A stretch of 64,000 nucleotides of DNA. Source: Sphagnum magellanicum. Lineage: Eukaryota; Streptophyta; Sphagnopsida; Sphagnales; Sphagnaceae. The notes beneath the pieces were generated by a model. The model was given only the letters and a program-made list of their open reading frames with translations, was not told where the DNA came from and made no database searches. Shown one piece after another: positions 46,265-58,344 of this stretch. Position 1 is the first letter of the stretch, and each line of letters opens with the position of its first letter. The DNA lies in NCBI GenBank assembly GCA_021904315.1, contig CM038915.1:15190001-15254000 (forward strand). The letters run 5' to 3'. Both the position numbers and the translations under genes were made by a program.

Positions 46265-46758
46265 AATGTAAGGACTAAAATCTTGCCTTCTTTTTTTTTC
46301 ATTATTGACAAATTCCGACTTCATCTCTTGACAAAGAGCAATTAAGGTCTCCACATCGCAATCCTTCTAGTTAAAAAAAAAATTCTTCATCTCCATCCAC
46401 CTCAGCTTCTTCAACCTTCACCACCTTTTCTTTGAATGCAACCTTCTTCCGGAGTTCTTTTTTTGGGTTTCAAATGGTGACACAACTTGAACGTCCTCCT
46501 CTTGGGAGTCTTGAAACTTGGGAATGTTCTCAACTTCCTCTTGGACACAAATTTTTGTAACATTTTGAAACCTTTCCTATTTGGAAAAATATGATTTGAG
46601 GTCAAGATGGGCATGTTAACTTTTATAGTTATAGGCATTTGAAGAGGTGAATTGAAAGGTTGAAATGCATGAAGACTTACAATTGACACACCTTTTTCAT
46701 GAAACACTCCAACATCTTCCATATCCCAAGTAGAAAACTTAAAAACTCCTTCCATCAT
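46265..46758 (-). pseudogene. Harbinger Myb/SANT-like ORF1, N-terminal part
   Basis: 46411-46758 is open (115 codons): MMEGVFKFSTWDMEDVGVFH at the start, later a basic stretch (KRKLRTFPSFKTPKRRTFKL). A frame change then leads to KDCDVETLIALCQEMKSEFV at 46362-46300, which has the first-helix pattern of a SANT-like domain (W/D-x4-LI-x-LC-x-EM). The 46120-46265 gap to the C-terminal part may be a former intron or decayed exon. ATG at 46758 is a reasonable original start because no earlier in-frame homology is seen. Confidence 0.55.
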
Positions 46759-46759
46759 T

Positions 46760-48405
46760 CACAAACAAATACAAAATCTTGACAAGAAAAAAACAAAAGA
46801 TATAGAATTTGGTTTAGGGTTTAATTTGATCCTATAGTGTGGATTTCATCAAAACACTAATATTTTATCATTGTAACATTGGCCCCAAGGTTTACAAATT
46901 GGCCTCCTAAGTTTATAGGTATCCTTTTTCAACCTTGGGGCCAAGTTAGGGCTATAAAGTGGTAGATTAACAAATTATTTTCTTTTTCAGCTTTGACTCA
47001 TAGTATAAAGCCCTTGGGGGTGATGTCAATGAATGCACCAATAGGAATGTTCAAATTGAGTTGAACTTTGGCCTTAATTCCTAATGTAAAGTGGGCCTTA
47101 GTATCTTTGACTAACCGACATATATAGTTCAACCCATGCACTGCACCATAATTTCCCCCTAAAGCATCACACATTTTAAAGTTTTTTTCGTCAAAATTAT
47201 TTATTTTAATCTCTTAGTTGTCCCATAGGTTTTCAAAAAAATTAAAAATAGAACAAAAAATTTCATTTGGGAAAAGAATTCAAATAACCAATGGGTTTCA
47301 TGAATGAACATGCAAAAAACCAATGGTCCATGGTAGGTTTTTTGACCATTTTTTTATTTTTTAAAAACCACATGTATGGGTCAAAACCAATTGTTTCAAT
47401 TTTTGAAAACTAGTGTTCAAAAGGCCCATATACTTAATGCTTACCCATTGGTTCTTTCTTTCAAAAAAAATAAAAATATCCAACACTAATCACATGTGGT
47501 TCAATTCATGTATGCAACTATTGTTACATTCAAACTTGAAGATTGCAAAATTAAGAAACCTATAAATAACAATTAATGTTCAAACATGCACAATTGATAA
47601 ACAACAACATTTGAAGGGAAAACAATGGAAACATTCTAAATTAAAAATTTGATAAAAATAAAAATATTTGAAGAATAGAAAAAAAAAATTGAATGTTGAG
47701 ATGCCAAATATGAAAGCTAAGAAACAAAAACATAGTGTCAAAAGCTTGAAAACACCTCAAAGAAAACACCAATAAAAAATAGAAAAATATTAATTGAAAT
47801 AATCACAATCACGCTGAAAAACACATTAGCAACATTGAATTGAAAACATTGATTACAAATTGAAATGTAGACATGAACAATGATAGAAAACCATCAAAAT
47901 TTTGAAAACATTAAAAAGAGAAATCAATGAAATGGAAAAAGCTTGATGAATAGAAATGATGAAGGAAGCAAGAGCTTGAAAACAATACTCACCCACAAAA
48001 TCAAAAAAAGTTTATTGGCACTCATCACAAACTAAGATTGGCCTCCGATGACGGTTAATGTAGCTACCACTAAAAAGTCATGTAGGTATATTTGGTAATA
48101 AACAAATAGTTAAACTAGGACATAATTACCATTGAAATGTTAACAAAAAGTTTCATGGCTTAATTTAAAACCTAACTTTAACTTAATTTTGAACCTTAAC
48201 TTGTTAAGGCTACCTTTTAAGTGCGAAGACTGCATAAATTATGTAGTAAGCTCCAATGTGACTACTATGATAACTATCATTGGTACTAGTACTAAATTAT
48301 TATAACATTTAGCCTTCATTTATATTGTGTTTTGAATATGGTTTAAAGCTTACACCTATTTTATTAGAATGGTTCAAAATTATGCATTAATACATTGACT
48401 CCTTC
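46760..48405. other. No recognised gene
   Basis: AT-rich right flank of the Harbinger element. TTGGCCCCAAGG at 46883 may belong to its end. 47230-47460 repeats the phrase ACCAATGG several times. Nothing coding recognised. Confidence 0.4.
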
Positions 48406-48409
48406 GAAT

Positions 48410-48700
48410 AGATCCACCCATATTCAACATTTGACCTTGCAACAATATTTCTCCTATCCAAGATTGTTTGTTTATTGATTCCAAACCTCACCCAAAAACA
48501 TGAACTTAGCCTAATAAAAAGTCAGAACCTCTCTAGAATTTGTTTTATTCACCGAATTCATCTTGCCCTCCAAGCAGCTCCACCCGTGCTCAGTATGTGG
48601 CCCTACAACAATAATTTCTCACATCCCAGATTAGTGATTTACTTTTTCCCAGCCTCACCCATAAAACTGAAAGAGCACAAAGTAAGACACTAATAAGAGC
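48410..48700. repeat. Diverged ~167-bp direct duplication
   Basis: TCCACCCATATTCA...CTTGCAACAATATTTCTC...ATCCAAGATT...CCTCACCCA recurs 167 bp later as TCCACCCGTGCTCA...CCTACAACAATAATTTCTC...TCCCAGATT...CCTCACCCA. The + frame at 48475-48693 spans this duplication. Confidence 0.6.
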
Positions 48701-49184
48701 CCTAAACCCACCTTGACCAATCCTTGACCAATCCAAGCATCTAGCCAATCAACAGCAGGTGTTAGGCTTTTGCTGTGCCAAAAGTTATAACCATTTTGTT
48801 GAGCCAAACCAGCATGTTTTGACTTCTCTTCTTTCTTCCCAAATTTACTGTACTGTGTGTGGCCAGAGGAGTTGCTCTCAAATGATGTAGAATCATCATG
48901 TTTGGTAAATGATTCCATGATCTTGATTGTTTCTTGGCTTTTCCATAGACAGGTGAGAGTTATGAGTTGCTTGCTTGCTTGCTTGTAGTTTTCGCATCTA
49001 GGTTGCTTATTTTTCTCAAAATGTTGATATCGGAAACTTCAAGTATTTGGTCCTTTACTTTGACATCATTATGACCCTCCTCTTTTGAATGCACACTCCC
49101 CATTTTAAGTCTTCCCCAAGTCCCCCCTACATGAGACCCACATGCTTTATTCTTTGTCACTTGTTTATGCCACATGATCCCCAT
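48655..49184 (-). CDS. Possible host gene exon(s), unrecognised product
   Basis: Two consecutive - frames look more protein-like than the surrounding DNA. 49184-48960 reads MGIMWHKQVTKNKACGSHVG then KEEGHNDVKVKDQILEVSDI. 48918-48655 reads MESFTKHDDSTSFESNSSGH then KFGKKEEKSKHAGLAQQNGY and NFWHSKSLTPAVDWLDAWIG before drifting into hydrophobic residues after GLVK, where GGTCAAG|GTGGGT could be a splice donor. The composition (charged, Ser-rich, mixed codon third positions) and absence of transposon motifs favour a host exon. The two parts are in different frames with no convincing intron between them. I cannot name a family; it may also be a pseudogene fragment. Confidence 0.25.
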
Positions 49185-49189
49185 GGGTC

Positions 49190-52100
49190 ATTTTTTAATT
49201 AAAATAATTAAAATAATTATGGAATCAAATAGGGTATTTTTTAAAAGTTAGTAAACTAGTAACCCAACCATAAACCCTGGCCAATCAATGCATTAACATT
49301 TTTTTAAAAAGCACTCCAAAACCCTAAACCCCTTGTATGGTAGACACATAGTCACATATAAAGCATTGAATAAGAACTAGAACTAAGAAATTAAATAAAT
49401 GTTTAATGGGTTAGTTGTCCCATAGCAAATTCTTATGTACTAGGGTTTAGGGTTCCACAAACACTACTGTGAAGTTTCATTTCCAACATTAGTAGGAGCA
49501 ACCTTTTTTTTTGGGGTGGAACTTTCACACTATACAGACAGAATTTGTTGCAAAATTAATGATTTTTTGAAAACCTTTTCAAATTTATATGTATAAATTG
49601 CTATTTTTTTAATGGGTTTCAAATAGGTAGTAAAAAACATAAGGATTTTTTTTTCTCATTCATATTTTGTTAGTAGTCAAATTTGGCTAAATTGGCTTAT
49701 GAATGATGGCAACCTTGGATAGCTACATCACAAATTGAAAATGAAAAACACTTAATAGGAGCATTTTTAATTTATTTTTTTCCAATTATGTGGTTTCAAA
49801 ATTTTGGCAATGTTTTTTTAATAAAAATTAGCAGCAAATTACACTTCAAAACAACCTTTGAATAAGAGCATTAGAATTTTTATTCATTATGCGGTTGATG
49901 ATGTTTCATTTTTTCACTAATAATCTAGCAACTATTGTCTTGAGGGTAATGACCAATGTTGCAAGGTGTTCGCTTTTTGGAACCGGCGGGTAAGGGTAGG
50001 GTATATGTATACTACCAATGACATCCAAATTATGTTCTAGTTTTCACAAATTATGTATACAAAAGCATAGTGAAAATACTTATCAATTTCATTTAAATGC
50101 CATGGTATGATGGTGAATCAGACACTACTAATATTATTTTCAATATATATATATATATATATATTGTTGTCAAAGAATTTTTTTGTAAATGAAAATAAAG
50201 AATATTTTAGAATATTTTGAAACATTTGAATTTCTCAATGGATTCTTCAAAATAAAATAATTATTCAACACTCAAATATTGAACTTACCATGGTGCTATG
50301 ATAGTCAATTGTTTATGGTATTGAAAAGAAAATTTTCGTCTATAAATTTTTGTTGGAAGCGCGGTTGAACTTTGTGCTAGTAACCAATTTGTGTGAATTA
50401 GTAATTATGTTTTTGTTCTAAAGTTTGGAGAATTTTAATGTAATCCCAATCAAGGATGCCTTATGTTCAAGTTTGATTTGGCACTTAGGTGTTTAAATAG
50501 TTTTTTTTGGCTCTTTCTCCACAATTAATAGTTTAACAAAATGAATGTAAACAAATGACAATGTAACAAGGTGCCCACAAAGCTAGCATAACTTAGGAGA
50601 AGAGCCTTGTGTGTTTCACTAAAGTTGATGAAACAATAATCAAAATGTATATGGGCTTATGTAAAAGAGCAACAACAAAGGAGAGAAAGTTTAAATTTCC
50701 TTCTCAACCCAAGATGATTTGAATTTTTCCACATTTCATGTGTTTATCGAAGGATCTATCTAGGTTATCGGACACTTAAAACCTACTTAAAATATTACAT
50801 GTCACCTACCTAAAGGGTTAGCTAGGAATTTTCTAGGATAAAAGATGCACACATAGTATTTTTAATGTCATTCACACATTTTTTTAAAGTTCAAGCCAAA
50901 ATTTTATGCCCAAATCCTAACCGATGTGTAATCTCTTCTCTATGGGCATAAATCAACAAATATAATGAAATCCATGACCAATAAATTAATAACTTTGGCA
51001 ATGTCATCATTACTCCCAAACATGCAACATGTGTATGTTTCAAAGCCCTACACTTCAACTTGATCTAGTTGTTCATGGCTTTCATTTTTAACAAACAATA
51101 ACTCACAAACCATGCTTGCCATTTTAATTTACATATGAAAAAAGATACAAATTGCACATATAAATGTGGGTAATATTGAACATCACAAGGAAAATGCTTA
51201 TCATTGCATTAGTTTAAGCTAACATTTCTTCTAGAAGGGGGTACTTATTGGAAATTTCAAAATAAACCAAATTAATTGCATCCTAAGAGAAAATAGTAAT
51301 GACAAATGAGTGGCCAAAATTAAAGTTCAACCATGAAACCAGTAAATATTTCACATGCTTGAAAATATGATTTTCAAAATGCTTGAAATTGAAAATTAAG
51401 AAATTTGAAAATCACTTTGCAATTAATTAGAATCAAAATAACGGCAATGTAAAAAAGAAATCGCATTCAACAAATAACAAATGTAAAATTTGGAAAATGA
51501 AGGTTCAATTTATAAATAAGAAAATCAGATTATATATATATATATATATATTACAAAGATGAAATGTAACACGAATAAAATATCAATGTTGCATATCAAA
51601 ACCTTTTGATTATTTAGGATGGTTATGGAATGCACAAAGAACAATATATTTGCATAATGTTTTCAATTTGACCTTTGTGTAAAAGTAGTGCCACACTAAT
51701 GTACAAAAACGAAGGCATCATATCAAATCATTTGATTCAAAAAACATAAACAACATGAACGAGTAAAAGACCTAACTTGTCAAATTAAAGGGTTTTTAAT
51801 TGAAAAACATATACATTTATATTCAAATTTTGAAAGAGAGACATTGGGAAGCCATGGAATTTGCCACTCTAATGTAGTCCCCATGGGACATTCAAAATAT
51901 GCTACTATAAAGGGAGTATTGTTAAAGCTTGTAATTGAGTTTTGGTGAACTACATGTTGAAGTTCATGTTGAGATTGTAGTGAACTATTAAGTTTAGCTA
52001 TAACTAATTGATCTCATTGAAGTGATGTGTCAATGTACCATTGACCTCCTAGAATTTAGTTTAGTGCATGTTGAGTGATTTGTTCTTGATTTTTTCCTAC

Positions 52101-52510
52101 ATAATTCATTAAGGTATATATATATATATAGATTTAATGTTGGGTAGAACACAAGTGCATGTTTAGTACTAGCTTGTATACTTAATATGACGTTTGACCA
52201 ACAAGTCCTAATCAATGTGTTTTTTAAATTTTTGACCAAGTTTTATACTATAGATTTTAAAGATATTTTTGCATGTTAGATGGAGTTTTTAATTAATCAA
52301 CAATTCAAACATTGTAACTATCTTATTGGTTTATTATGTGTGTTTAAAATATCAAAAGGTGTATAAGATGCTTGTTGAATGTTTTCATGTTAAAGAATTT
52401 CACCCAAGACTTTTTTTTTATAAACCATTTAAAGGCTTTTAAGAGGCATGTTGAACTTTGGGGCATAGAATTGAAGCCTTATGGCAAGTTTTTATTTTTA
52501 ATAATATAAA
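49190..52510. other. Over 3 kb without recognisable gene
   Basis: AT-rich DNA with TA microsatellites at 50142-50164, 51530-51551 and 52114-52131. ACCCTAAACCCC at 49321 is a two-unit telomere-like string and not meaningful. The - frame 52030-52239 crosses a TA microsatellite. Confidence 0.45.
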
Positions 52511-52515
52511 TATAA

Positions 52516-52607
52516 CAAGTGAAAGGCATTTTGTGACAACCAAAAACATATGTAAATTGAAAAAGTAAGAGTTAGTTTTTGGTTGTCACAAAATGCCTTT
52601 CACTTGC
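52516..52607. repeat. Perfect 32-bp inverted repeat (hairpin)
   Basis: The left arm CAAGTGAAAGGCATTTTGTG plus ACAACCAAAAAC (52516-52547) is exactly complementary to 52576-52607; the loop is 28 bases. Stem and loop sizes fit a small-RNA precursor-like fold or a fold-back element. There is no sequence similarity to the hairpin at 30.4 kb. Confidence 0.95.
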
Positions 52608-52609
52608 AA

Positions 52610-54150
52610 AGGACTCCATAACTATCAATATATGACATTCAATGGTATTGAGGGAAAAAAACCTTGCTAATTATTGATTTTATAATATAATGCAAGCCTA
52701 AGGCGCACTTTTTAGTGCCATAAAAAAAAATGTTTGAGCTTTGATCATGAGATTATGACAAGTTCCTTAAGTTGAACTCACAAATATGTAAAATTTGCAC
52801 AAACCGATCAAAAGGGTAATTAGTGTAGTTTTGAACCAAAATGGTCCACAAATGGTCCACGAGCAACTCACATCATTAGATTCACCATGGTTCAACCTTA
52901 GGGATTAAAAGGCATCATTATCTTCCCTATATTATACCTTGTAAATGATAGTAGGGACTACATCAAGGGGGCACAAATTCCCAAGACTCTCAAGTGGGAG
53001 TGGGAGTCCCAAAATTACCAAGTTATGAGCCTTGCCACTTGGGGCGTTCATGACTTTCATGTGGATTTTGATTCAAAATCTCTCAAAAGCAATGTTGTAG
53101 CTTTTGAAAATAACATTCCAACAACATATCAAGCTCCCAAATTGGAGCTATTTGATTTATCTATTAGAAGTGCTCAAAAAATGAATTGGCAATTTGACTC
53201 CCAACTATTCAATTTGCCACAACTTGTGTTTCAAATCTCCCAATTGAAAATGTTGCCCCACTTTAAATAAATAAATAGATACATAGTCACAAAAAATTTG
53301 ACAACATAAAGAGGGTTCAATTGAACAAAATTTGATTCCCTAAACCTTGTTTCAAAGTCTTGCATGACAATTTGGTATTCTCAAGTCCCAAAATTGAAAT
53401 CCACTTAGTTTAATGTTGGGATTCATTTTTTTTCACTCCTACACACACACTTGTGAGTGTGATTGAATTTCAAAAGACTTTTACAAATCATTTTTCTTAC
53501 CATGTCCCTAGTTTGGTTGCAAGTTCAATGCCAAGTTTGTGACACGAAACAACTTGAATCATTCACCCATTTTTCATAATTGTGAAGAGTTAAAGTGTGT
53601 GCCACAAGTTTTGAGAATCCATCATCCTAGGAGTGGAAATTACATCAATATCATTTAGTAAATTGTTTGGGGTGCATATGTTAAGTGTAAATTCGTGCAC
53701 TTCATCACCTTAATTTTGAGTTGTTCTTCCACCTATCGAAGAACATTTAGATGTACCTCAATCAATACATCCATTATCCCTTTTTTATTAATTAAAAGAA
53801 CAACCCCATCAATTAGTTTTTCAACCTCTTCTACCCTTTATAAAGGTGTTTCCCCAAAAATTATGTCCACCCACTCTTGTTATTTATTGGACAACAAATT
53901 TTTAAATAGTTCTAAAAGACAAATGGGATGAAGGGGTGAAGGGTTTTACCCATATGTATTATTAATGACTTAATCCCTCCTTTTACTTCTTCTTTTATCT
54001 CCTATTGTTTTGCTTTGGACAACAAACAATATATGACATGGCAACACCCATGTACACATACACTACCCACACTCTATTTAAACTCCTTGGGCAACAAATC
54101 TAACATGTTAACACAACACACATACACACACATACTTCCTTAATACTCTA
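52610..54150. other. No confident gene; possible - strand coding relic at 53.7-53.9 kb
   Basis: The - strand across 53931-53695 reads, with stops, LLELFKNLLSNK then QEWVDIIFGETPL and RVEEVEKLIDGVVLLINKKG, amphipathic and protein-like, but I cannot assign a family. The + frame 53025-53270 is also unassigned. Confidence 0.3.
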
Positions 54151-54195
54151 TAAACAACAATTTAAAATGTTAAGACAACACAAATACACATTTTT

Positions 54196-54316
54196 ATGTT
54201 GCCTACACATACTTTGGGTGGGTGTTATGCACATTTTGGGTCTATAATGGACATCTAGTTGATTATAAGCCCAAAATGCGCATAACACACCTACCCAAAG
54301 TGTGTCTAGGCAACAT
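54196..54316. repeat. Imperfect 45-47 bp inverted repeat (hairpin)
   Basis: The left arm ATGTTGCCTACACATACTTT plus GGGTGGGTGTTATGCACATTTTGGG pairs with 54270-54316 with four mismatches and one 2-base bulge; the loop is 29 bases. An imperfect long stem of this shape is the typical geometry of a plant miRNA-type precursor or a decayed fold-back MITE. The - frame 54148-54402 is a by-product of the inverted repeat. Confidence 0.85.
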
Positions 54317-54319
54317 CTA

Positions 54320-55075
54320 TCTTTTTTGAGACAAAGATGGAGTGGGCCAAAGGCAAACAAAGAAAAAAAGGAGTATGTTAAACTTGTTGTTTGATTTAAC
54401 ATCTTCCATACATCGCCTGTATGTTATAAAACATAATTTAGTCATGAACATGAATTCAAATTATGCCAATGCATTGGATCATTAAAGTCATTGAAAGCAT
54501 TGGACATGACCCCATCCACCTCTAACATGAAAATGGAAGCCCTACCATTTAATCAATCAAGAAATGAACTAAAATAATAACGTTTACATTTATTACATCA
54601 TGTTGGATTATTATGGTATGTTTGAACATTAATCTATTATTTTTTCATCGCATATGATCAATTTCTAGGGCTTTAATGGTCTTTTAAATTTGAGAGTTAA
54701 TACATCAAATCATTAAATATGTTATGCACAAATGAATAGTAGGACATATTTCTACAATGGGTAGTTGGGGATGTAATTGGTGTCAAGTATGATTACTTTC
54801 TTTCATTGATTTCAACCTCCCTCGCTTATAATGTCATCTTTGTAATACAATGAAAAAACATGATCATGCAAACAACTCTACAACATGCAAAAACAATCAA
54901 AGCAAATTGGGAATTGTATCAATGATGATGTACACATAGCAAAACAATTATAAATTTCATATGATATTTTCACACCTCACTTAAAGACTTGATAGACATT
55001 ATAATTTGTAAACTATATCAACACCCATACAAACACAACTTGACAACAAGAAGGAAATTGTGAAAGTTTTCCCAT
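54320..55075. other. No gene seen
   Basis: AT-rich; TTTAACAT / ATGTTAA words flank the preceding hairpin more distantly (54166 and 54397), perhaps marking a longer fold-back. Confidence 0.4.
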
Positions 55076-55079
55076 TAAC

Positions 55080-55253
55080 ACATGTGAAACTTAACCCAAT
55101 TTGTGTTCACATTCAACTATATAGCTTAATCTTAGTTACATCCTTAAGTACACTAACAATTTGAGAACATGTGAAACTTAACCCAATTTGTGTTCACATT
55201 CAATTATATAGCTCAATCTTAGCTACATCCTTGAGTACACTAACAATTTGAGA
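55080..55253. repeat. Two 87-bp tandem units
   Basis: ACATGTGAAACTTAACCCAA begins at 55080 and 55167; about five differences over the whole unit, so the duplication is fairly recent. Confidence 0.92.
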
Positions 55254-55659
55254 ACAATTTGAACAACAAAGGTTAAAGGTTATGTAAATTGTTGCCAAGT
55301 TCATCATCTCCAATTTCACCGTGCCATTTGTCACACCACATTTTTTCATCTAGATGTCCAAACCCTTTTATAAAATATGTAATACCATGAATTATATTTT
55401 AAAATATTATATTTTTGAAATGTTATGTGAAACTTGGATGGGCTTTTATTCAAATGTACAACATCAGTTGATGAACATCATTTGAAAATTAAAAATTAAC
55501 ATGTTTTTATGTGTTCAATTACAACTTCATGTTGTATTTTGCATTGTAATTTTCACTTAACTATTCATCCATATATAAATATGAACTAATTGACAAGGTG
55601 TTCTATCAACATCAAATTTGCTTTAAAACACACAACCATGAAACATAAAAGCCTAAAAC

Positions 55660-56390
55660 TAGTAATATTTGTCTATGAAGGAAGATTTTTTGTTTGTCAT
55701 GTTGAGATTTCCTAAACCACAACAATTCTTATTATGTTCTTAGTACCATTAAAAAGCCTTCAATGAATAGAGGTGCACCAATTTGGTTTCATAGTTGTTC
55801 AATTTACATAATGTTGAATATTGAACAAAAAATTCAATGAAAATTCATTTAAACCATTCATATCTATCTATATATATATATGAATTTATCAAAAGCCCTT
55901 TGATAAGTAAGATTTAATGAAGGTGATTGGGACTTGAGGTGCAAGAAATATTGAAATTTGAATAGTTATTGTCACTGAAAATTCAATTAAATTATGAAAA
56001 ATGATTTTGAAAAGAAAATAGTTCACATTGTTATATTGGTATCTATTAACGAAGGTTGTTTGTTTGTTTTATTTGTCACATTGAAATCTCCCAAACCGTT
56101 GTGGCCCTTGTTATGTTTTGGGTACTATTGGAAAGTCCTTGATTTTGATGAATAGGGGTGCACCAACATGGTTTGGTAATGTTTAGACTTACATTGCAAG
56201 AGTTATTGAATATTGAAAAGAAATTATTAAAAAAAATTCAACAAAACCAATATTTGAGAGAAATTGAGGTGCACTTTGGTATTGGCAAGGTCATTTAAAA
56301 AAAAGAACACATAAGGTGGGGGATATATTGATTTTTGAATCATATTTTTCATTGTAAATTAATTAAAATTATAAAATAGTTTTTTTTCAG
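55660..56390. repeat. Diverged ~375-bp direct duplication
   Basis: Order-conserved phrases in both units: TTTGTTTGTCA...TTGAGATTTCC.AAACC, TTATGTTxTTxGTAC, TGAATAGxGGTGCACCAA, TGTTGAATATTGAA and ATTGAATTTTGAAT-like tails; unit starts are about 55665 and 56040. Identity is roughly 70%. No protein recognised. Confidence 0.6.
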
Positions 56391-56491
56391 AAATGAGCTC
56401 TATAATAAGGTCACATTCACACTTGGGCCAACAACACATACCATACTAATAACAATAACATTAGATAGGGCAAATATTCAAACCCCTATAT

Positions 56492-56511
56492 CCACACACA
56501 CACACACACAA
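56492..56511. repeat. (AC)n microsatellite
   Basis: About nine AC dinucleotides. Confidence 0.9.
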
Positions 56512-56514
56512 GGA

Positions 56515-57735
56515 AAAAAAAGTCAAGGACAATGGAGTGCAATGGTTGCAATTACCTCAAACAATATTGCAAAACTCAAAAAAAGAAATAAATTTGTAAA
56601 AAATAGCCCCTCGAGTTGACAAAAAATAAGAAATCCATCATCTTGTTAGACTTGGGTTTAGTAAAGGCTTGGGTTCCTCACAAAGGTCTAATATATATGT
56701 AACTTTGGTGGTAGTTTCTTTATGAATGTGTTGATGCTACTGCCCATTGGTATCCATGGGTATTATGCATAATCAGCAAGGGAATTTGTATGGGGTCATG
56801 ACATATTATTGTCCACCTGCCCCTTCCCAAATATAATTGCAACCTTTGTTGATATCGTACTTCACCTGATTGACTCCCCTCTAGCCATCCTCCATTCCCT
56901 AGAGGGTGTTGTAGGCCCTGGTTTCATGGGAGCCTCTCATAAATTGACATGGAGTTCACCAATCAGCATGCCATTTTGGAGCCTATGACCACACTCCACA
57001 TGGCCCAGAAAGAATTTTTGAAAAAAAAAAAATAGAAAACAACCATTGGGACATCAACTTAAAATTTCAATAAAAGCACATATTTATAGTTCACCAAACC
57101 CAATAGTGTCAACCATGACATCTAGTGATATAAGGGGGATTTTCCTTTTGTGAATTAGAATAGGATTATAGAGCAAGTAATCATAATTAAGGTTATGTGG
57201 CGAATTGCATCTTGACCCTTTACTTGGTGAAAGAATTAAGGGATGAGATTTTTTTGGGGGTACGTGTTTATGATATATATATAATGGACATTTTTTTTTA
57301 GTAAGAAAATAAGGACAAAAGAGATATATCATGAGGGTAGATGGGCTTGTTGGCATCCTAACCTTGGAAGCCAAGCAATTGATATAGCCTAGTTGATTGG
57401 GGTTCATCTAAAGCCATTCAAAGTTATAACCAAAAAAATGTTCTTGGGAATTCCTCATTGTCACCCTTGGTGCAGTTGACAACTTGGGGTTTGAGAAATG
57501 CAAGCACTTGAACATGTACAACCCACATGTGTCGAGTTGTGTGGTTCTATCACATGCTTTGATTGGCTTGACCTTAATTTTAAGGTAAATAAAAACTAGC
57601 ACTATTATTTGTAGTGTGTGAAAAAACCGCGTTGATGGTGGGTATCCTTGTTCTTTGTTGAGAGGTTTTGGATTTGAAATTGGTGTGAGACAATAAAACA
57701 AAAAGATATAAATATTTTTGCTAAACATACAAAAC
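56515..57735. other. No recognised gene
   Basis: Two abutting - frames, 57084-57407 and 57408-57737 (107 and 109 codons), are open but show no motif that I know; the + strand opposite also has none. Base composition does not favour either strand. Confidence 0.3.
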
Positions 57736-57739
57736 AAGT

Positions 57740-58027
57740 AAAATCATGTTGCGTTGTTTTATGCATAATCATGCAAGGTGTGAAAAGACAAGCCTGAAAA
57801 TATGTTGGTCAAAATAGAACCAAGTTGGGTGGTTTTATGTAGAATCACATTGGGTGCAAAAAGAACAAGCTTGACAATACATTGATTAAAGTAGAACCAC
57901 ATTGCATGATTTTATGTAAAATCATGTAGGGCGCAAAAAGACAAGCTCAAAAATATGTTGATCAAAGTAGAACCATGTTGTGCGATTTTATGTAGTATCA
58001 TGTACGGTGCAAAAAGAAAAGCTCCAC
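57740..58027. repeat. Four ~76-bp tandem units
   Basis: The landmark G(T/A)TTTATG recurs at 57756, 57832, 57908 and 57984, exactly 76 bp apart, and each unit also holds (A/G)AACCA, TTG, GTGCAAAAAGA, AAGCT and ATGTTGATCAAAGTAG-like text. Identity between units is about 75-85%. Confidence 0.88.
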
Positions 58028-58292
58028 AATCAAAGATCATGGGAGGGGATTTAGACTCTCTACACCTATTCCTTAATATAGGAGGGGTTCTTACACCTCC
58101 TTATAAGCATAAGATCCTTCCTACCCATTGAGAAAGCATAAGATCTCTCCCTCTCTTAAAAAGAGGAGACATAATATCCCTCTTTCCTAGGTGGGTTATT
58201 GAAGGATATAAGGTGCCCTCCAAATACACTAAGAAAATTCTCAAAATGCTTTACAATATAGTTAGTTGTAGAGGCCATGGATTCCCCCAATC

Positions 58293-58343
58293 ATGGCTTA
58301 TAGGAGGTGGCCCACTTTCTCTTAGCCACCACCTATAAGCCAT
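58293..58343. repeat. 18-bp inverted repeat (hairpin)
   Basis: ATGGCTTATAGGAGGTGG at 58293-58310 pairs with 58326-58343 at 17 of 18 positions; the loop is 15 bases. Confidence 0.8.
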
Positions 58344-58344
58344 T

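Noticed and set aside
49319..49332. Telomere-like ACCCTAAACCCC
   Set aside because: Fewer than two complete plant telomere units; expected by chance.
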